Shown: positions 60,998-64,000 of the stretch, one piece after another | Layout: each line of letters begins with the position of its first letter | Position numbering within the stretch: position 1 is the stretch's first letter | Source of the DNA: Micromonospora cabrerizensis | GTDB taxonomy: Bacteria > Actinomycetota > Actinomycetes > Mycobacteriales > Micromonosporaceae | Reading direction: 5' to 3' | NCBI RefSeq assembly: GCF_022230955.1 | Contig: NZ_JAKKFI010000093.1 | Location: forward strand, 1-64,000 | Length of the DNA: 64,000 nt | Position numbers and translations under genes: made by a program | Notes under the pieces: generated by a model | Told to the model about the DNA's origin: nothing | Databases searched by the model: none | Seen by the model: only the letters and a program-made list of their open reading frames with translations

Positions 60998-62248
60998 ATG
61001 CGCAGGACGATGGGTGTGGCCGTGGCGTCAGCCGCGGTGGTGCTGGTCGCCGGTTGCGGCGGCGGTGGCCCCCAGTCGGGTGGCGACCAGAAACTGACCG
61101 GCGACAAGATCGTGCTGGGCGTGCTCAACGACCAGTCCGGGGCGTACTCGGAGCTGTCCGGGAAGAACTCGGTGGCGGCGGTCGAGCTGGCCATCGCCGA
61201 CTTCACCGCGAAGTACGGCGACAAGGCGGTGACCAGGGACATCACCGTGGAGACCGCCGACCACCAGAACAAGCCGGACGTGGCCAACTCCAAGGCCCAG
61301 GAGATGTACGACCGCAAGGGCGTCGACCTGATCCTGGACGTGCCCACCTCGTCGGCGGCGCTGAAGGTCGCCGACGTGGCGAAGGAGAAGAAGAAGCTCT
61401 ACTTCAACATCGGCGCGGCGACCACCGACCTGACCGGCAAGAGCTGCAACAAGTACACGTTCCACTACGCGTACGACACGTACATGCTGGCCAACGGCAC
61501 CGGGAAGACCACCACCGAGCAGATCGGCAAGAACTGGTACATCCTGTACCCGAACTACGCCTTCGGTCAGGACATGGAGAAGAGCTTCTCCAGCGCGATC
61601 ACGGCGGCCGGCGGCACGGTGGTGGGCAAGGACGGCGCGCCGTTCCCGAACACCAGTGGTGACTTCTCCACGTTCCTGCTCAAGGCGCCGAACCTGGACC
61701 CGAAGCCGAACGTGCTGGGCACCATGCAGGCCGGCGCGGAGCTGGTCAACGTGGTCAAGCAGTACAACGAGTTCAAGCTGCGGGAGAAGGGCGTCGGCCT
61801 GGCGGTGGGGCTGATGTTCCTCACCGACATCCACTCGCTCACCCCGGCCGCGCTGGCCGGCACCACGTACACCGATGCCTGGTACTGGAACTTCGACGCG
61901 AAGAACCGGGAGTTCGCCGACCGCTTCCAGCAGAAGGCCGGCACCCGGCCGACGTTCGCGCACGCGGCCAACTACTCGGCGGCGTTGCAGTACCTGGAGG
62001 CGGTGCAGGCCGCCGGCACCGACGACGCGGACGCCGTGGTCAAGGGCCTGGAGGGCAAGACGGTCGAGGACGTCTTCCTGCGCAACGGCAAGATCCGCGC
62101 GGAGGACCACCGGGTGGTGCACGACGCGTACCTGGCCCAGGTGAAGCCGCAGGCCGAGGTCACCGAGCCGTGGGACTACGTGAAGGTGCTCAAGACGATC
62201 CCCGCCGCGGAGGCGTTCCGCGCGCCCTCCGCGGACTGCAAGCTGTGA
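60998..62248 (+). CDS. livK: Substrate-binding lipoprotein of the liv importer
   Basis: 416 aa lipoprotein. From the ATG at 60998 (MRRTMGVAVASAAVV) the signal ends at lipobox VAGC (Cys about residue 20); an ATG at 60983 is in frame. The mature part is a type I periplasmic-binding fold of the leucine-binding (Peripla_BP_6) type: DKIVLGVLNDQSGAYSELSG, then KEKKKLYFNIGAATTDLTG. The ligand could be an amino acid, amide, urea or other small molecule; the sequence does not decide. It captures substrate outside the membrane for LivHM. Confidence 0.9.
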   Translation: MRRTMGVAVASAAVVLVAGCGGGGPQSGGDQKLTGDKIVLGVLNDQSGAYSELSGKNSVAAVELAIADFTAKYGDKAVTRDITVETADHQNKPDVANSKAQEMYDRKGVDLILDVPTSSAALKVADVAKEKKKLYFNIGAATTDLTGKSCNKYTFHYAYDTYMLANGTGKTTTEQIGKNWYILYPNYAFGQDMEKSFSSAITAAGGTVVGKDGAPFPNTSGDFSTFLLKAPNLDPKPNVLGTMQAGAELVNVVKQYNEFKLREKGVGLAVGLMFLTDIHSLTPAALAGTTYTDAWYWNFDAKNREFADRFQQKAGTRPTFAHAANYSAALQYLEAVQAAGTDDADAVVKGLEGKTVEDVFLRNGKIRAEDHRVVHDAYLAQVKPQAEVTEPWDYVKVLKTIPAAEAFRAPSADCKL

Positions 62249-62279
62249 GCGCGAGGAGTGAGCCGGTGTTGCGAGCCCC

Positions 62280-62298
62280 GCAGTCGCGAAACGACTGC
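62280..62298 (+). repeat. Short hairpin in the livK-livH gap
   Basis: GCAGTCG and CGACTGC (62280-62286, 62292-62298) with loop CGAAA. It lies in an extra 70-bp segment between livK and livH that is bounded by copies of GCTGTGAGCG (62242, 62302, 62316). Confidence 0.5.
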
Positions 62299-62318
62299 AT
62301 CGCTGTGAGCGGCTCGCT

Positions 62319-63200
62319 GTGAGCGGCTTCGCGCAGAACACGTTCAACGGGTTGGTGAGCGGGGCGTTCTACGCCCTGCTCGCCCTCGGGCTCGCCGTCA
62401 TCTTCGGGATGCTGCGGGTGGTCAACTTCGCGCACGGCGCGTTCTACATGCTCGGCGCGTTCGGGGCGTACGTGCTGCTCACCGAGGCGGGCGTGCCGTT
62501 CTGGGCAGCCCTGGTGATCATGCCGGTGGGGCTGGGTCTGCTCGGCATGGCGCTGGAACGCGCGGTGATCCACCGGCTGACCAGGCTCGACCCGCTCTAC
62601 AACTTCCTGCTCACCTTCGGCCTCACGCTGATCCTTCAGGACCTGGTGAAACTGCGCTACGGCGTGCAGTCCAGCCCGTACGAGACCCCGTCGCTGTTGA
62701 GCGGGTCGGTCAACTTCGGCCTCTTCGACTTCCCGACGTACCGGGTGTTCATCCTCGGCTTCGCGGTGCTGCTCTGCGTCGCGGTGTGGTGGGTGCTCAC
62801 CCGTACCCGGATCGGCATGGTGGTCCGGGCGTCCACCGAGCGGCCGGACCTGACCCGCGCCTTCGGCATCGACGTCGGACGGTGGGTGACACCGGTCTTC
62901 GGCTTCGGGATCGGGCTGGCCGGTCTGGCCGGTGTGCTGGCCGCACCGATGCGCGCGGTCAACCCGCTGATGGGGGCCGACCTGATCATCGTGGTGTTCG
63001 CGGTGGTCGTGATCGGCGGGCTGGGCTCGATCTTCGGTTCGGTCGCTGCCGGCTTCGGCATCGGCCTGGTGCAGGCGTGGGGTGAGGCCTACCTGTCCGC
63101 CTTCCCGATCGTCTCGCAGACCATCGTCTTCGTCGTGATGGCCGGCGTGCTGCTCTGGCGCCCGGCTGGCCTGTTCGGTCGTGAGGAGGCTCCCGCATGA
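62319..63200 (+). CDS. livH: Branched-chain amino acid ABC transporter permease LivH
   Basis: 293 aa, about eight membrane helices. Family marks: FNGLVSGAFYALLALGLAVIFGMLRVVNFAHG at the start and the EAA-like loop GLGSIFGSVAAGFGIGLVQ. GTG start at 62319. Its stop overlaps the livM start by 4 bp. Confidence 0.92.
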   Translation: MSGFAQNTFNGLVSGAFYALLALGLAVIFGMLRVVNFAHGAFYMLGAFGAYVLLTEAGVPFWAALVIMPVGLGLLGMALERAVIHRLTRLDPLYNFLLTFGLTLILQDLVKLRYGVQSSPYETPSLLSGSVNFGLFDFPTYRVFILGFAVLLCVAVWWVLTRTRIGMVVRASTERPDLTRAFGIDVGRWVTPVFGFGIGLAGLAGVLAAPMRAVNPLMGADLIIVVFAVVVIGGLGSIFGSVAAGFGIGLVQAWGEAYLSAFPIVSQTIVFVVMAGVLLWRPAGLFGREEAPA

Positions 63201-64000
63201 CCAGCACTGTGGACACTGCCACCGACGCGTCCCGCTCGACGCCACCGTCCGGGCTGATCGCCGTGGCCCGCGCTCCCGGCTGGGTGCGGTACGCGCTGCT
63301 CGCGGTCGGACTGGCCGTGGCGGCGTGGCTGCCCAACGGCCTGTACCCGGCGGTCGCGGTGGACATCCTCTGCTGGGCGCTGTTCGCCGTCGCGGTGGAC
63401 CTGCTGCTCGGCTTCACCGGGCTGATGTCCTTCGGTCACGCCGCGTTCTGGGGCACCTCGGCGTACGTCACCGGGTTGGTGGCCATCCACGCGGGCCTGC
63501 CGTTTCCGCTGGCGGTGCTGGCCGGGGCGCTCGCCGCGGCCGTTCTGGCGGTGCCGATCGGTTACCTGGCGGTCAAGCGGACCGGCATCTACTTCGCCAT
63601 GGTGACCCTGGCCTTCGCGCAGATGGTCTACTACGTGGCCAACGAGTGGCGCTCGGTCACCCAGGGGGAGAACGGTCTCCAGGGTGTGCCGCGGTCGTTC
63701 TTCGGCCTGGATCTGACCGACGACTACTTCTTCTACTACGCGATCCTGCCGATCGTGCTGCTCGGGCTGGCCGCCGCCTGGCGGATCGTGCACTCGCCGT
63801 TCGGCCGGGTGCTGGTCGGTATCCGGGACAATCCGGCCCGGGCGCGGGCGTTGGGCTACCCGGTGCACCGCTACAAGCTCACCGCGTTCGTGCTCTCCGG
63901 GTTCATCGCCGGCCTCGGCGGCGGGCTGTTCGCGGTCGGCCACCGGTTCGTCTCGCTGGACGTGCTGCACTGGACCACCTCCGGCAAGGCGGTCATCGTG
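63197..64000 (+). CDS. livM: Branched-chain amino acid ABC transporter permease LivM (partial, runs off the right edge)
   Basis: 268 codons present, open to base 64000. Membrane helices from about residue 30 on; conserved LLGFTGLMSFGHAAFWG, then GENGLQGVPR and FGRVLVGIRDNPARARALGY. ATG at 63197 overlaps livH. The C-terminal part is outside the window. Confidence 0.9.
   Translation, partial: MTSTVDTATDASRSTPPSGLIAVARAPGWVRYALLAVGLAVAAWLPNGLYPAVAVDILCWALFAVAVDLLLGFTGLMSFGHAAFWGTSAYVTGLVAIHAGLPFPLAVLAGALAAAVLAVPIGYLAVKRTGIYFAMVTLAFAQMVYYVANEWRSVTQGENGLQGVPRSFFGLDLTDDYFFYYAILPIVLLGLAAAWRIVHSPFGRVLVGIRDNPARARALGYPVHRYKLTAFVLSGFIAGLGGGLFAVGHRFVSLDVLHWTTSGKAVIV

Overview
This 64 kb window is a high-GC actinobacterial chromosome segment. 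GTG starts are frequent, start/stop overlaps of the ATGA type are frequent, and several promoters appear to give leaderless transcripts. The order thrS - HIT phosphorylase - pgsA - acyltransferase - pimA - pdxS - pdxT - yebC matches the phosphatidylinositol-mannoside (PIM) locus known from Mycobacterium. The accessory genes and the families of long intergenic palindromes point to a member of the Micromonosporaceae (Micromonospora-like). That placement is an inference from gene content and style, not from a database search. I see no rRNA, tRNA, insertion sequence, prophage or CRISPR array.

Layout. 1-14.8 kb: a DUF1775/YcnI gene cut by the left edge, thrS, a secreted M15 peptidase, a HIT protein, an aldo/keto reductase, a 94-bp tandem repeat array, an EF-G-like GTPase, then the PIM genes (pgsA, patA-like, pimA), the vitamin B6 synthase pair pdxST and yebC. 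14.9-18.2 kb: a DUF402 protein, then two divergent membrane-anchored proteins that share an N-terminal helix-turn-helix domain but carry different extracellular domains (a ricin-like trefoil; a peptidoglycan-binding plus lysozyme-like domain). 18.4-28.0 kb: an ABC exporter with a two-component system, a PadR/HAAS membrane pair, a secreted protein, a Ser/Thr kinase, an ECF sigma factor with a coupled lipoprotein, and a YciO-type protein. 28.2-34.4 kb: dnaE, an ABC-F ATPase with a leader region, and a HigBA-type toxin-antitoxin pair. 34.5-42.5 kb: a CitA/CitB-type two-component system divergent from a dctA transporter, a SnoaL-type ECF sigma factor, a DUF6069 membrane protein, an AraC regulator and a serine hydrolase divergent from a PadR regulator. 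43.1-47.3 kb: an accessory-looking stretch with an HD-domain phosphohydrolase, an XRE regulator, a divergent string of tiny overlapping Cys-rich ORFs, a DUF4231 (SLATT-like) membrane protein and a lipoprotein. 47.4-58.3 kb: a flavoprotein, a FUSC transporter, a class V aminotransferase, a secreted peptidoglycan-binding protein, an acyl-CoA dehydrogenase and a TetR - aldehyde dehydrogenase - alcohol dehydrogenase group. 58.4-64 kb: an SPFH protein and a branched-chain amino-acid type ABC importer (livG-F-K-H-M) that runs off the right edge.

How genes work together. PgsA makes phosphatidylinositol phosphate, PimA mannosylates the inositol lipid and the PatA-like enzyme acylates it. PdxS and PdxT form one pyridoxal phosphate synthase. 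The CitA/CitB pair probably controls dctA. The TetR protein probably controls itself, the acyl-CoA dehydrogenase and the aldehyde/alcohol dehydrogenases, because the same 19-bp site lies in both intergenic regions. The liv genes form one importer.

The strongest candidates for something undescribed are: the divergent pair of transmembrane HTH proteins with an operator-like TGTCCGG/CCGGACA array between them, one of which has lost the expected catalytic Glu of its lysozyme-like domain; the XRE/HD/Cys-rich mini-ORF/SLATT region; and the 94-bp tandem array that ends in a perfect hairpin.
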